DNA of 64,000 nt from Phytophthora sp. 'mugwort' (GCA_033558025.1 JAUCEF010000005.1:7440001-7504000); one strand, 5' to 3'. Numbered from the stretch's first letter, positions 20,911-32,448 are shown. Numbers and translations are program-made. The notes: a model not told the origin generated them from the letters alone.

Positions 20911-21987
20911 ACTTGATGACGGGATATGGAACAGCAAGAGGAGGAGAAGAACCGAAAGTTATTGAAAGCTTAAATGATATCTAGTAACATCATGGACACC
21001 ACAATACATTTTTGGTTAGTTTCCGAGCATTTCCAATATTTCATGCAATCGTAACTCACCAGAATTTCTTAATAGTGTCCGACGTATGTCGAGAAGAGTA
21101 GAACATGGAAGCAGATTGGATAAGCGTTTTACTGAGTTATATATGTACATGCAGTATTAAAAAGTGATCCGTTAGTAACATTCTACATGAAAATGAATAT
21201 GATTAGGCACTTACTGGTATTTGGGTGTCGTGGAGGGGGTGATGCGGCGGGGTGATGCTGCGGACTAGCGAGCGGCGTGTCCTGGCGCATCTTGGAGGTG
21301 CTGAGGCGGGGCGCGCGTCGCGGCAGGGAGAGCAAGTAGCAGTGGGAGGCGCGAACCGTGGCGATCAGCGACGGGAGACGTCAGGTGCGGGCCGCGAGCC
21401 GAGCGAGCGAGCAACGGTGGTAGGCGGGGGGGGGAGCACTTAAGTCAGGGATCAGCCGAGCGATGAAAAACTGGAATGATTCCGATCGCTTGGCTGTCCT
21501 CGCCCAGCGGATCCACCGTGCTGACGATCCGCTAGAGGATCCGCCTCTTCTCTATGCGACCGGTTACATACTTATCTCTGTTTCTCCCCTACCCCACTCT
21601 CTCTGTTTTTCTACAGCCTTCTCTGTTTTTCGTTTTTTTCTTTCTGTTTACAGTGTTCCCTCCTCTAATGGAACGAGGATGGGCAGGTAGTTTACGGTTA
21701 AACTTTGGAATTTTGACAAAGTATCCACAAGCGACCACAACACCGCAATGCTTATGCACACCATCGCAGATATGTAGTTGCCAAGGCCGGCCTGCCTTCA
21801 AAGCAACGGAGGCGTCACACAACTAGTGTTTGAGTTGTAGTGTGTCGTTACAAAGTTATTATATCATCTCTCGTGATGTCAAAGCTATGCAGGTAAGCAA
21901 TTAACATGGATAGGATTATAGCAGAGATTTATCCTAGAAGCACCTTGGCAGGTAGCGGAATCTCAGTAACTTGGCGCGGATGGAATA
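20911..21987. other. Region without a supported gene
   Basis: It includes a G-rich patch at 21230-21440 with a run of G near 21425, and a T/C-rich patch near 21580-21660. Open frames over these patches reflect composition. Confidence 0.35.
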
Positions 21988-22602
21988 TTAATAGTCAAAC
22001 AGATAACTCGCTATAAACACCAACACGAGCACTCTGCAGCTGTTGTCATCTACTTGCTGAAAATACCTGCTGATATCTCTGCGCCAGCGTCTTTCTTTTG
22101 GGAGTATGAATAAGATAACGCTCTTGACAACACCATCAACTAAGTTGATCGTATCCTTGTCGTTGCGTGGATCTATAGCAGCGCACACGTACGTCTTTAC
22201 ACTAATACCGAGACCGCACCAATGGTTCGTGTTCATCCACACAGCTCCCACAATCTTGTCGTCGCTGGTTTCAACAATTTTGTGCTCTTTCAGCCATTTT
22301 AACTTTTCATCGTCACTTCTAATTGCCATCAACTTAGTAGCGAACGTGTTTGCACTCCGTGTGTGAGACCGACTGTTTGCGTCAGCGTAGATGATAGACA
22401 TTGCTGCTGTCATTAAAACATCTTCTGCCTCTTCGTGAACCAGACGGAGTAGCGCCCGCTCCTCGTCGTCCTTCAAGTTAAGATTGGTTAGACAAGTACA
22501 AACATCTTCCGTCTTTACGAGGGTTCCGTCGCCGAACAAAGACCCCAACTGAGCTTCCTCCACATCAACTCCTTTAATCCATTTGATGTATTCTTGAATC
22601 AT
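21988..22602 (-). pseudogene. Ulp1/C48-type cysteine protease domain of a transposon
   Basis: This 204-residue frame matches the Ulp1 (SUMO-protease-like) fold. GAVWMNTNHWCGLGISVKT carries the catalytic His near 22220, AAIDPRND the Asp near 22165, and QQVDDNSC the Cys near 22040. The Gly that normally follows this Cys is Arg, and the frame stops soon after (SYLFDY), so the domain is probably shortened and inactive. Ulp1 domains are known passengers of some MULE and other large transposons. The coding debris upstream on the same strand (22692-25275) appears to be the rest of the same element. Confidence 0.65.
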
Positions 22603-22691
22603 TCTGAAAGCAGATTCCGTGCCAGCCTCCCATGGTGTTTATGAGTTACCCGTTATTTAGGGTAAATGGTCGAGTAGCCGTACTGAAAGTT

Positions 22692-23835
22692 TTAGCAAAT
22701 CTCTTCGTCTCGCAGTTCTGTGTGCTGCTGTTGTTTGTAATCGCTTCGACATCTTCCCCTCAAGTAAACACAATGCTCCACCCAGTCAGGTGGAAGTATA
22801 ATGCTGCATGCATCAGCATTTTTGTTGACGGCGCCTGAGCTTAAAGCTGGGATAGCTACACACAGGTGCGGCGACTCGTCCACAGTTGGGATTTTGGAAA
22901 GCACAGGGAACTGGTGCAAGTAGCCATACATTGAGCTGTACGTGACCGTATCTTTGTCGAAACGGCGTCCAAGCTCTGCTAAAGTTGCAGCCCTTACATC
23001 GACAGGAGGTCTCGCTTCTTGGATAAAACAGTAATCTGCTTAAACCTTTTTCCGTTCGAACTGGCGCTGGCGTAGCGTCCGCCTGGGCCGCCCAGGTTTC
23101 ACTGTCTCATTAATGCACCAGAGGCTTGTCCTTATCATCTGTTCCGGTTCTTTTCCACTCTGTGTGTCCACGTGATCATCACCATTGCTGTCGCTGTCGT
23201 CATCGACAAGTACGATTTCAGGGACTGCAGGTTGCTCACGCACCTCAACACCGTCACGGCTGTCTGTGTCATGTCCCTCATCAGTGCTGTCTTCACTCTT
23301 CTCCTCATCTATGGGGAGAGCGTGCCCTCGTCGAAAATGTTGGGTTTCAACTCATGATTCAGAATCTGATCCACTTTGTGGCGGAGGTTGTGGCTCCGAT
23401 TGTGGAGATTGTTGCTCGGGTTGTGGAGATTGTGGTTCGGCTAGTGGAGATAGTGGCTCGGTTTGCGGTTCAGGTTGTGTCCCTTCAAGCACTCCACATG
23501 CTTTCTCGATCCCAGTAGCATCGCACCGCGCCAAGGCATCAGCAAGCCGGCCTACCAGCCGAAGCGCTTGCGAAAGAGGGGCGTCCCTTACGTGATGATC
23601 ATCCCCGACAGTCGTTTCGTGGATTTCATTGCTTCCAAGCATTGTTCAGACTGCGTTTAGGATGGCACCTGAGATTTCGGGACATGCTCTCCGTGAAACC
23701 AATTACTTTCCATTCATGATTCACACAATGCTCCAACATATTCGCTGAGTTGAATCGCCATCGACACGCGATAAATTCAACGGAATCAGAGTTTCGTACT
23801 GGTGCAGTTTCCTCAAGTGCATAAGGTGACGACAC
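22692..23835 (-). pseudogene. Middle part of the Ulp1-bearing transposon protein
   Basis: Minus-strand pieces in different frames read as one low-complexity to ordered protein. A Gln/Pro/Ser/Glu repeat (EPQSPQPEQQSPQSEPQPPP near 23380-23460) is followed by an acidic stretch (LVDDDSDSNGDDHVD near 23180). A basic GRPRRTLRQRQFERKKV motif lies near 23050-23100, and SSMYGYLHQFPVLSKIPTVD near 22870-22935. Frameshifts and stops separate them. The basic motif followed by an Ulp1 domain supports a single large element protein. Confidence 0.45.
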
Positions 23836-24549
23836 GGTAACTTCCTTGTCTTTTCAAGCATACAGTGAGAAGTTCACATCGCGGCATCTACGATACATGA
23901 CGAATTCGCGCTCGAGATAAAAAAATTTCATGGGTTTGAGTCTGCACATTCTAAGAGGTAGACGCGCTAACTGCAATGTCGTATTGCTCTTTGACAATGG
24001 CGGAAGGTGTCTGCGCGTTCGTCGGTCATCAGAGAGTGCTGGCAAAATAGACACAACATAATGAATCAGACAATCTACCACAACCAAACACAAGATGCCA
24101 CAATGAGGTACACACAATCTACTACAAGTACAATACATCTAGAATTCTTTCGCAACCAGAACTTTGCCGAACCTGCACATGCTAACCATGACCTAGAGAA
24201 TTGTGGACCATAAATGAGAAGAGCTTGTAGCGGGACGAATTCGTTTCCGGGAAAGCTGCGAACAGAGATCGCATGTGCGATGTCTGTATCGTAATGCACC
24301 GTACCACGTTCTAGATTCGATTCATAGGACTATAAGTATACCGGCACAAAAATAACATTCACACAAAGCATAACATACCTAGTAGCCCTGGCGTTCAACA
24401 TCAACGTGGGCAACCCCGAAGGATTCCTTCTGGCAGAAACGGTCTAGGTCTCCGAAACTCTGTCGCTCAGCGTCAGCCCAGCTTGTTCTTGACGCTTGAG
24501 TTTGGCGACCAGATTGTGGACATCTGTCATGTCGGGCTCGCAGTCTGTA
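23836..24549. other. Gap inside the Ulp1-bearing element
   Basis: It is expected to hold the transposase core, but only scattered frames are visible on the minus strand (for example FVPLQALLIYGPQF near 24220). Probably internally decayed or partly deleted. Confidence 0.3.
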
Positions 24550-25275
24550 TTATCTCAGATGTATTTTAGGCTTTTTTTTTCGTGCAAGACCCGCCTTACG
24601 AAACGTGTTCACCGTAGAGAGCTCCTCGTCAGGCAAATCCAAGCGATTTTTTGACAACCGCTTATAGGCTTCCCTCCCTAAGTCATGGTTGTGTTGTGTG
24701 TTGTGGAGGGAAACCCGGTAAAAATAGCGCTCACCTTCTCTGTGTAGCAACAGGTTTATCTACATGAATATGGCACAAAATTTAACAATAGTTAGTGTGT
24801 TACGAGCTCGCGTTTTGATTGTGGAGATTACCTTCGCGCCGCAGCCATTTCCGCACATTCTGGCGGGGGTGTTTGACTTTACCCCGTTGCTATGTTTTCC
24901 CGCATGAATGCATTCGAACACGACGAGGGTGTAGTAAAACGATTCGTCGAGGAAGAGCTTTGACTCAGGAACTTGGCCATCCCTAGCTGCATACATGTCT
25001 TCAATGTGCTTGTTTCGAGTAGTACGGGTTGAGGAGGTCCGTTTAGCGAAGGCCTAACATTAATACGTATCGTTAGTACACCTCCATACAAAATCGAGCT
25101 CTAATAGAAGCTTACCTGCGATGTAGCATTGATGTGTGCTGCAAAAGATTTCTCGAATTGCGTCCATGATTCGTATACGTCGCCGCTGATGCTTGGCGCA
25201 CATACACTCTGAATGGGACCAGTCCCGCTTCCCGAATCTGCTATCGACTCGCGCCCGACGTTTGTTGGATCTCAT
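24550..25275 (-). pseudogene. N-terminal zinc-binding region of the Ulp1-bearing (MULE-like) element
   Basis: Three minus-strand fragments follow one another: NKRRARVDSRFGKRDW, then KLFLDESFYYTLVVFECIHA with NTPARMCGNGCGAKV, then YRVSLHNTQHNHDLGREAY and LPDEELSTVNTFRKAGLAR. The C..C...HNH pattern is like the FAR1/WRKY-GCM1-type DNA-binding finger of MULE transposases. Intervening stretches may be introns or decayed sequence. The catalytic DDE core was not clearly found between 23840 and 24550. Confidence 0.5.
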
Positions 25276-25537
25276 CGGGCTGGGAGTGACTACTTGAGGA
25301 GGCGTAACGGTTCTGCGTTAGCTTGGAACTTGTATCGTGTACGCGGATGAATAGCGCGCAGCGGCGTGTAGCTTGAACCTGTACACTACGAGGGAGGATT
25401 TCTGAGTGAATCCCAGCCAATGGCGCGAAAACAAAATAACGTTAAATAGCCGTTTGCTCTCCAAGGCTTATGTTTGGATGAAACGTCGGATGAGATATGC
25501 TCATCAGGTCATCCCCACCGGCTCTTTTATTGTGATT

Positions 25538-25789
25538 TGTTAAGGTGTAGGACCGAGGTTGGAAGAGACTTGGGTAGAAGGATGTAAGAGAAGTTACGAT
25601 TGAGTTGTTAAGAAGGCACAAGCAACTAGAACCAATTAGAACTGATAGCGAATCAACGATAGATGGATACCTTATGTGGGTACACCATTTGTGTGTACAT
25701 AACACATAAGCACTATTATACATCATATAAGTATATATGAGAGGTTGTGTATTAAACATAGTCGTCCTCAGCTGCTCATTTTTTCAACA
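25538..25789 (-). repeat. 3' LTR of the Copia element
   Basis: It is bounded by TGTT...AACA. In element orientation it follows a purine-rich stretch (GCAGAGAGGC) that may be the polypurine tract. It matches the partner LTR closely over its whole length. Confidence 0.9.
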
Positions 25790-26610
25790 GCCTCTCTGCG
25801 GCTGAGGGCGGCATGAGGTTTGTCCTTGGCCGTTGAGATCGATGGCCTGCTTATCCAAGTGACGTTGTCGTCCCAGAGGTGGCAGTTGCGGGCAAACCGC
25901 ACCACCGTGCCAACGAGGTGCAATGCTGTCGGTTTTGTTTTCTGACATGACTTTTGTTTGGGACACAATATATAATGTGTCATAATTTTAATAGTAAAAA
26001 TGGGACTATGTTATGGGATAGTGGTATCGTCAGTTGGAGTTGCAATTGCTTCGTTGTACTATTGCTGGACTCTCAAGGTGTCATGCACTTAGCGTTTGCT
26101 GTAGAAAATATATTTTGTTTCGCTATTTGAGAACTTGTAGAGTCTATTTAGGTGCTAGCTATTGTTGCTGCTTCCTCGGCTGCAGCATTGTCGATGCGAT
26201 GTTGCAAGGTATGTGAGATATAATTTAGATGGGACGTGTACACGATGCAGTAGTATGGGGTGAACCAAAAATGCGATGTAGCACGAAAGTGCGTGCTTCT
26301 TTGTTATTATGCATGCATGTAAGAGTGAGTGAGCTTTGAATTGAATCATTTCCGATTATTCTCGCTCAAGCTCCTCCTCCGCTACAAGTTCTCAAGGTTC
26401 GAATATAATTTACTTCATATTATTTTTAACAAGATGATGCTTGGTGGTAGAGCGCCTGGCATGAGTTGCTTCTTTATCTCAATAGGGCCTATTTGGTCAC
26501 GAACGGATTCGTAGCTTCTCAAATGTTGGGTAGTTCATAATCAAGTTGGCTTTATTGATTATTTCCTTATGGTGCTCTTTATTAATGCTTTTATCCTGCA
26601 GATTTTTTAT

Positions 26611-27146
26611 ATGCCAAGGAGAAACCGGCTTCGGGTTAAATATCAAACCCAAGATCAGCTACCCGATAAGTACTCGCACTGTGGGTTATACTCCGTCAAC
26701 AATGCTTTACAGGAGGTTGATTTTCTGACCCCGCAAATGATGAAGAGAGTTTTGGCTCGGCTGGCCAAGGTTGAATCACATGTTGACCGTGGTCATGAGC
26801 GCTACGAGGCGTATACGACTCAGGCCCTACATTTGGCTGTGCAGAAAAGGGGTAAGCAGTTTTGTTGTTTTAACCGACAACTCCCCGGTTTTAAGAAAAG
26901 GGGCTGCGCACTGGGCTTGTTGCAGTTTGTCAACATGCCTCTCTCCTCATCATTAGCCATCGTCCTGGACAGCTCAAGGGTACTTGGCACTGCATTGCGC
27001 GTGCAAAGGTCGGTGATCGCTTTGTATTCATCGATCCCGACGAGTACCATGTTTTTCCTAACAGGAAGGAGCAAATTCGGGACTATTTCCATGAGATTGA
27101 TGAGGTGTATGCTATCGAGGACATTACGTCCAACCGTGTAAAGTAG
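26611..27146 (+). CDS. Candidate Josephin-like cysteine protease, spliced, antisense within the Copia element
   Basis: The candidate has two exons, 26611-26851 and 26926-27146. The 74-nt intron has a GTAAGC donor and a TTGTTGCAG acceptor. Splicing brings the two frames together and gives 153 residues ending at TAG. Cys24 lies in YSHCGLYSVNNALQ; the NNxLQ part is typical of Josephin deubiquitinases. His102 lies in KGTWHCIARAK and Asp117 in FVFIDPDE; the His-Asp spacing of 15 equals the His-Asn spacing of ataxin-3. The Cys-His gap is shorter than in ataxin-3, and the oxyanion Gln is not placed. It lies antisense between the pol stop and the 3' LTR. It may be a passenger gene, a nested insertion, or a protease of another fold. 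The structural call is inferred; the open, spliced frame is seen. Confidence 0.5.
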
Positions 27147-27333
27147 TATAAGCACTTTTATTTGGTTCAAGTCATATTTTATTTGTATGAATTTAATTGT
27201 TATTTATTTATTTATGTTTATTATAATATCTTTTGTTATAATTTTGTTATAACAATCATTTTGCTAGTTTTCTTTTCATTGGTTTTATTTTAAATTGCTG
27301 TGTATATTTTGGAATATTTGCTGATTATTTCCA

Positions 27334-29352
27334 TTAAACTACTGGAGCGGTACAAAGGGCATTTCGTAGCCGTATGAATGTTGGCTTTGTAAACGATTTT
27401 GTAAAAATGTCTGCTACCATTTCTTTGGTGTTGCAGTATTTTATGCTGAATTCCTTGCATTCCACCTTTTCTTGTATGAAATGGAAACGAACGTCTATGT
27501 GTTTTGATCTGCCGTGGAGCTCTGCATTGTACGAGAGTTTAATGCAGCTCTGCTTGTCTTCATAGAGTGTGATGGCGTTTGGACTGTCATGCTTTAGTTC
27601 AGCGAGTCGTAGTCTAAGGAAAATGACTTCCTGCATGCAGTGGCACAGAGCAATTACTCAGCTTCGGTTGTGGACAACACGACTGTGTGATGTTTTCTGG
27701 ATTGCCAGGAGATTGCACTACCACACATGTAGGTCACAAAGCCCCCTATGGTCGCCTAGTATCTTGACAGTTTGCATAGTCAGCGTCTGAGAACGCAGTG
27801 AGATAGTGCTGTGCTTTATACAACTCTACATTTTTTAGCCCTCCCAAGGTAATGCCGAGGCTGCGTGTACCTTTAAGGTATTTAAGGCCTCTCTTAACTG
27901 CATTCCAGTGGAGTTTTCCTGGATTGGCAAGGAACTGACTAATTCACGAAGAAAATGGGCTAGGTCAGGCCTGGTCCCCATCATTAAGTACATGAAGCTA
28001 CCTACTGCCTCTCTGTACGGGATCGCTGTCATCTCATCTTTTCCTGCGTGCGTTGCAGGGCACAGATTGAGTGAGAGTTTTGACACGCGGGTCGGTCGGT
28101 GTACCGAGGGATATGAATTTAGGTGGGAGAATCGATCCAGTGCTTTGGTAACGTACTTCCTCTTGGTGGATAAAGACGGACCTGTTTTTCCGGTTACGTA
28201 TTATTGACCATCCAAGGAGATACTGCGCTTCCCCAAGGTCGGACATTTTGAATCGCTTTTTGAGCGCGTCCTTGATGGAGGTAATGGTAGCAACAGTAGG
28301 TGCAACGAGGAGGAGGTCATCGGCCCGTAGACAAGAATGTAGCATGTATGCCCATCGACTTCACCGACAAAAACGCATTGGTCTTTGACGAGTTTGCGAA
28401 ATTCCATCGTCATCCAAAAGGTACAAAGTGTGAGATACCAGATTCGAGGTGCTTGTTTAAGGCCTATAGGCGCTTCAGTAACTTAGACACCAAGTGTTCG
28501 TTTCGGGTTGTGTCATGTAGATCTCTTCGTCTAAGAAGCCATTGAGGAAAGCTGGTTTCACGTCCATTTGATGGATTTCAAGATCGAGAAGGGCAGCTAT
28601 GGTGAGTAGAAGGCGGAGGACTTCCATACGGATGACGGGTGAGAATATCTCGTTGTAGTCAATGCCATATCTTTGAAGGAAACCTTTTAATTACCAATGG
28701 TGCTTTGTATCGATCGATGGCGCCGTCGCCTTTGTATTTAACGACAAACACCCAGCGGCACTGTAATGCTCGGCAGCCTCTTGGGAGTTTATTGAGTGTC
28801 CATGTTTTGTTTTCCATTAGGAATTTATACTCAGACCTGGCGGCACTTTTTCAGGAGTGCTTCGGGTAGTTGGAGTGCTTTTCGGTACGTTCTCGGCTCC
28901 GAAATGTGTCGAATAGCTAGCAATGTGTGGATTTGCGTAAGCTGCGCCTTGCGTTCTTCCACGTCAAGAGGGCCACCTAGTAAACTTGTGTTGTCTATGC
29001 GGTCTGGGGCATGTTTTGGCGTTTTGTTGAGACTGCTGGACTCGTCAGCTGTAAGACGGTTGCATTGCGTTTAAGCATGTCAACTAGTGACGGAAGACGC
29101 TGTGACTGTGGTACCGGTGCTGTTGTTTAGCATTGGGACTGAGTAATCTGCAGTGGTATCGGATTGTAGAAACTCCAACGTGGGAAATTCCTCTTCACGG
29201 AATTTTACGTCTCTGCTGTAGATAACATGATTCTCAGTTGTACCAAAAAGTCTATACCCCTTCTTATTGGAAGGAATTCCCAGATACATGCACTTCTTCG
29301 TTCGTTTTTCGAGCTTGTTGCGATAAAGTTCTGGAATGTGCGCGTATGCCAC
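27334..29352 (-). pseudogene. Copia reverse transcriptase and RNase H, frameshifted
   Basis: The upstream piece LEKRTKKCMYLGIPSNKKGY lies near 29310. RT pieces include FLNGFLDEEIYMTQPE near 28480, then a broken catalytic site near 28320 (ADDLLLVAPTVATITS, where the usual YVDD tyrosine-valine is lost). Next are MSDLGEAQYLLGWSIIRN and GSFMYLMMGTRPDLAHFLRE near 27980. RNase H ends with SKHIDVRFHFIQEKVECKEF and NTKEMVADIFTKSFTKP, with the stop at 27334. Several frameshifts and stops lie within. Confidence 0.88.
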
Positions 29353-29441
29353 GCATTCAAATACTTTAATGTAGTGTGCGGATGGTTGCGATTTGAACCA
29401 CTTTTCGTGGGGAGTGATACTGTCCGTAATAAAGCTCGGAG

Positions 29442-30546
29442 TTATGTTAAGGAGGTCAGGGATGTGTTTGACGCATTCCCCCCAGAGTTTTCATCAATTA
29501 AGAAAGCTCTTGTTCGTTCAAGCAGTGTGCGCATACGCCTCTCTGCTACACCATTTTGTTGGGGTGTGTAGGCATTTGTGAATTGGGCGTGTGTGTTGTA
29601 CTTGTTGACGATAATTCTTCGGAGCTTTTCATACTCACGGGCTTTGTCGCTTTGGAGGTTTCGGATCTCTTCATTATACATGTTCTCGGTGTATTCGAAC
29701 TAGCCTACATCGGCGCGAAACATGTTGCGGCCTTTCTTTTTAAAATTCTCATAGCATTCGTACAGGTCTGACTTTCGTTTAATGATGTAGGTGAACATAT
29801 AGCGTGAGAAGTCATCGAAGAAAGTGAGGAAGTAGTGGCAGCCCGAGAGTGTTGCAACTGGCAATGGTCCAGCCATGTCGCTATGAACATTTTCAAGAAG
29901 AAATTTTGTCCTTTCAACTGATCGTTTATTGAATGGGTTACGTTTAGATTTTGCGTATGTGCATGATAAGCAGAAGTAGTCTTTGCTGGAGTCGAATCTC
30001 GGCAGTCCCATGTCCTTGCCTTTCTTGGTCTTAGCCAGATCCTGCATAATGCGAAAGTTAGGATGACCCATTCGTTTGTGCCAAAGCATAATATTGTCAG
30101 ACGTACCGGATTTGGCCACGTGGGCCACTTGGTTAGTTTTCACCGGGCGAGCATTGAATTGATAGAGGCGAGTGCCATCTCCAGTCTTGCTTCGAATTTG
30201 GTTCCACGATCGAAAAACAGAACGCATTTTTTGCGTTGGGAAAGGTGATCTTGTAGTCCTTTTCAACAGATTGGCCCACCGAGAGCAAGTTGAACTTAAG
30301 TTCAGGCGCGTACAGCACGTTGGTCAGGGTAATGACTCGATCGTTTCCCTTTGCGTCCTCGATAGTCAACTTCACGTCACCAGTTCCCGTAATGGATATT
30401 TGGTGATTGCCTCTGACTGTGATGGACTTGCCCGTGGTCGGCTTTAAGGTCTCAAACCAGTGTTGGCTGGACGTGACGTGGCGAGTGCATCCGGAATCGA
30501 TCGTCCTTGTTGGATCGTGGTGTTCTACTTGAGCAGTAAGGCTCAC
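29442..30546 (-). pseudogene. Copia protease and integrase, frameshifted
   Basis: The protease active site is TIDSGCTRHVTSS near 30480. LLSVGQSVEKDYKITF follows. After a frame change, LWHKRMGHPNFRIMQDL is the GAG-pre-integrase zinc motif near 30080. The integrase core shows VHSDMAGPLP (first Asp), LQSDKAREY (second Asp) and PQQNGVAERRMRTLLERTRA (Glu) between about 29900 and 29480. All three catalytic acids are still encoded, but in different frames. Confidence 0.88.
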
Positions 30547-30981
30547 GTCCTCGGTTTGCCGGTTAAGGTCGAGCGTTGTGATGGCAACTATGCCATACTC
30601 ATATTGTCAGATCCGTTGCCTTCTTGGTTGCGTCGACCGTGAAATTTGTTTCGTTTTTCTTGTTTGCTGCGACCGTGATTTCCACGGCGATCTTGGCGTT
30701 TTTCATTAGGACCGCGATTGTTGTTGTTTCCACGACCATTGTATTCGCTCCGTGGGTTGTTACCGCGGTTGCCCTTGTAGCCACCCTTGTACGGGTGCTG
30801 AAGCTGAGTGTCTTGTAGCGCTTTCAGCTTAAAGTTGGCAGGAAGGACCGTACAGCCTTAATCTGGCCATCACGTAGGTGGTGATGCAGAATGTAGCTGT
30901 CAAATGTGTCGTGGTTGTCGCGGTGACAGTACGTGCATGTCAACGAAAAGCCACGACTGCTGTCTCCGTCTTGGTAGGGAC

Positions 30982-31950
30982 TTAGAGATCCGCTGGAATT
31001 GGAATTGGCGCTGTAGCTCTGAGGGCTCTTTCAGCCCGGGTCTCCCTTGATTCAGGTGTCCCTTGTCGGAGAACGTAGCGATTGCGCGCTAGCTCGTTCT
31101 GCACCTTGGTCCCAATGTGCCATTTCAAATCCTCGTACGGAATGAATTTCCGGCTGCCTTTCCAGACTGCCAGTTCAGAATTCCACTTCGTTGGGAGGAA
31201 ATGGTACAGATAGAGCGACTTTTGTTCGTCGCTCATCACACTGTTCTTGGCTTCCGCGGCTGCCTTCATGGAGTCTTCCAAGTCGATGATGAACGCCATG
31301 AGATCGGTGCCTTCCTCGTATTTGAGGGTCATCAGATACGACTGGATGTAGTACGGGTCGCCGTGGACGGCAGCACCTTCGTACTTGCTACAGATCGTGT
31401 GAAATATTTCATACGCCGTAGTCTTGTCCTTCACCATGAGAATGTGTTGATCATCACTGGTTTTGATGAGGAAGGGGTTTGGCTTTGGGTTCATCGAGCC
31501 TTAGCTTCTTCGAGTTCAGCTTCAGGCTCTTGGCCTTCATCTTCTCAGCACGCTTCAGATCATCACGCTTTTTAGCAGTGAATGACTGGATTAAGGGCGG
31601 TTGTGCCTGCCCTGTTTCCACGTCGCCATCGTCTCCAGCGGAGGCGGCCTCCGAACTTGAGTCGGAGGAGGACCACTCGATGAGGAGTCCCCCATGTCGT
31701 TAGCATTGGGTGCCACAGCGGCGTCTAGCGCGGCCTCCATTTCGTCCATGTCAGCTAGGGCCGGGTTAAGGTCTTCATTGGAGGAGAAGTCGTAGTCCTC
31801 GTCGCCTGCGTAGTCGGCTTTGGTGACGAAGCCGATGAGGTTCTTGCCTTCGAGGGCGGCGGTCACTCGGGTCTTCCAGATGACGAATTTCCTGAAGTTA
31901 AGGCGCGGAAAATGGCGGTCGTCGGCGCTTGAGTCTTGCGTTGGGCTCAT
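30982..31950 (-). pseudogene. Copia gag, frameshifted
   Basis: The start is MSPTQDSSADDRHFPRLNF at 31950, with the frame continuing through an acidic Asp/Glu/Ala-rich segment to about 31650. A frameshift follows, and the UBN2 gag domain is read at 31494-30982 (TTAYEIFHTICSKYEGA, LMTLKYEEGTDLMAFIIDLE, LYLYHFLPTKWNSELAVW). The zinc knuckle further on (near 30930) reads CTYCHRDNHDTFDSY, with the final Cys replaced. Gag packages element RNA; here it cannot be made whole. Confidence 0.85.
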
Positions 31951-31954
31951 AACC
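31939..31954 (-). other. Primer-binding site matching the initiator tRNA-Met anticodon region
   Basis: The plus-strand text GGGCTCATAACC equals the anticodon stem-loop of eukaryotic initiator tRNA-Met (anticodon CAT). This supports Copia-type priming by an internal or half tRNA. The gag start codon (31950) lies inside this site. Confidence 0.7.
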
Positions 31955-32205
31955 TGTTAAGGTGTAGGACCGAGGTTGGAAGAGACTTGGGTAGAAGGAT
32001 GTGAAAGAAGTTATGATTGAGTTGTTAGGAAGGCACAAACAACTAGAACCAATTAGAACTGATAGCCAATCAACGATAGATGGATACCTTATGTGGGTAC
32101 ACCATTTGTGTGTACACAACACATAAGCACTTTTATACATCATATAAGTATATATGAGAGGTTGTGTATTAAACATAGTCGTCCTCAGCTGCTCATTTTT
32201 CCACA
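31955..32205 (-). repeat. 5' LTR of the Copia element
   Basis: Near-identical partner of 25538-25789. The outer end reads CCACA instead of CAACA. The inner end abuts the primer-binding site directly. Confidence 0.9.
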
Positions 32206-32448
32206 TGGTTTTAATCACTCTCTTAATATGAATAACTAATCTCACAAGAACGGGGTACATAAACCTCGTGAATGAATCTACAACTGATATGTTATCGAGG
32301 AAAACTGCAATTCATCGATCTACCTCGTAATTATAGCTAACAGTCAGAAATATAGGTTCACCTCCGATCCCTCAACAGATCAGGATAACCAAGTACAGCG
32401 TATAGATGACTAGTAAAGTGACCTTGACCCTTAGTGCATTACCGGTAT
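32206..32448. other. Flank of the Copia element
   Basis: No gene was seen. Open frames are short. Confidence 0.35.

Larger units (their letters stand above)
25538..32205 (-). mobile_element. Ty1/Copia LTR retrotransposon, pol decayed
   Basis: Two ~251-bp LTRs (25538-25789 and 31955-32205) flank a minus-strand gag-pol in Copia order: gag (UBN2 type), aspartic protease, GAG-pre-integrase zinc region, integrase, reverse transcriptase, RNase H. LTRs start TGTTAAGG on the plus strand. By eye they differ by roughly nine substitutions and one T. The flanking pentamers TGATT and TGGTT may be a mutated target-site duplication. Gag-pol carries many frameshifts. Between RNase H (ending 27334) and the 3' LTR lie 1.5 kb with an opposite-strand, apparently intact gene (26611-27146). 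Confidence 0.92.
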
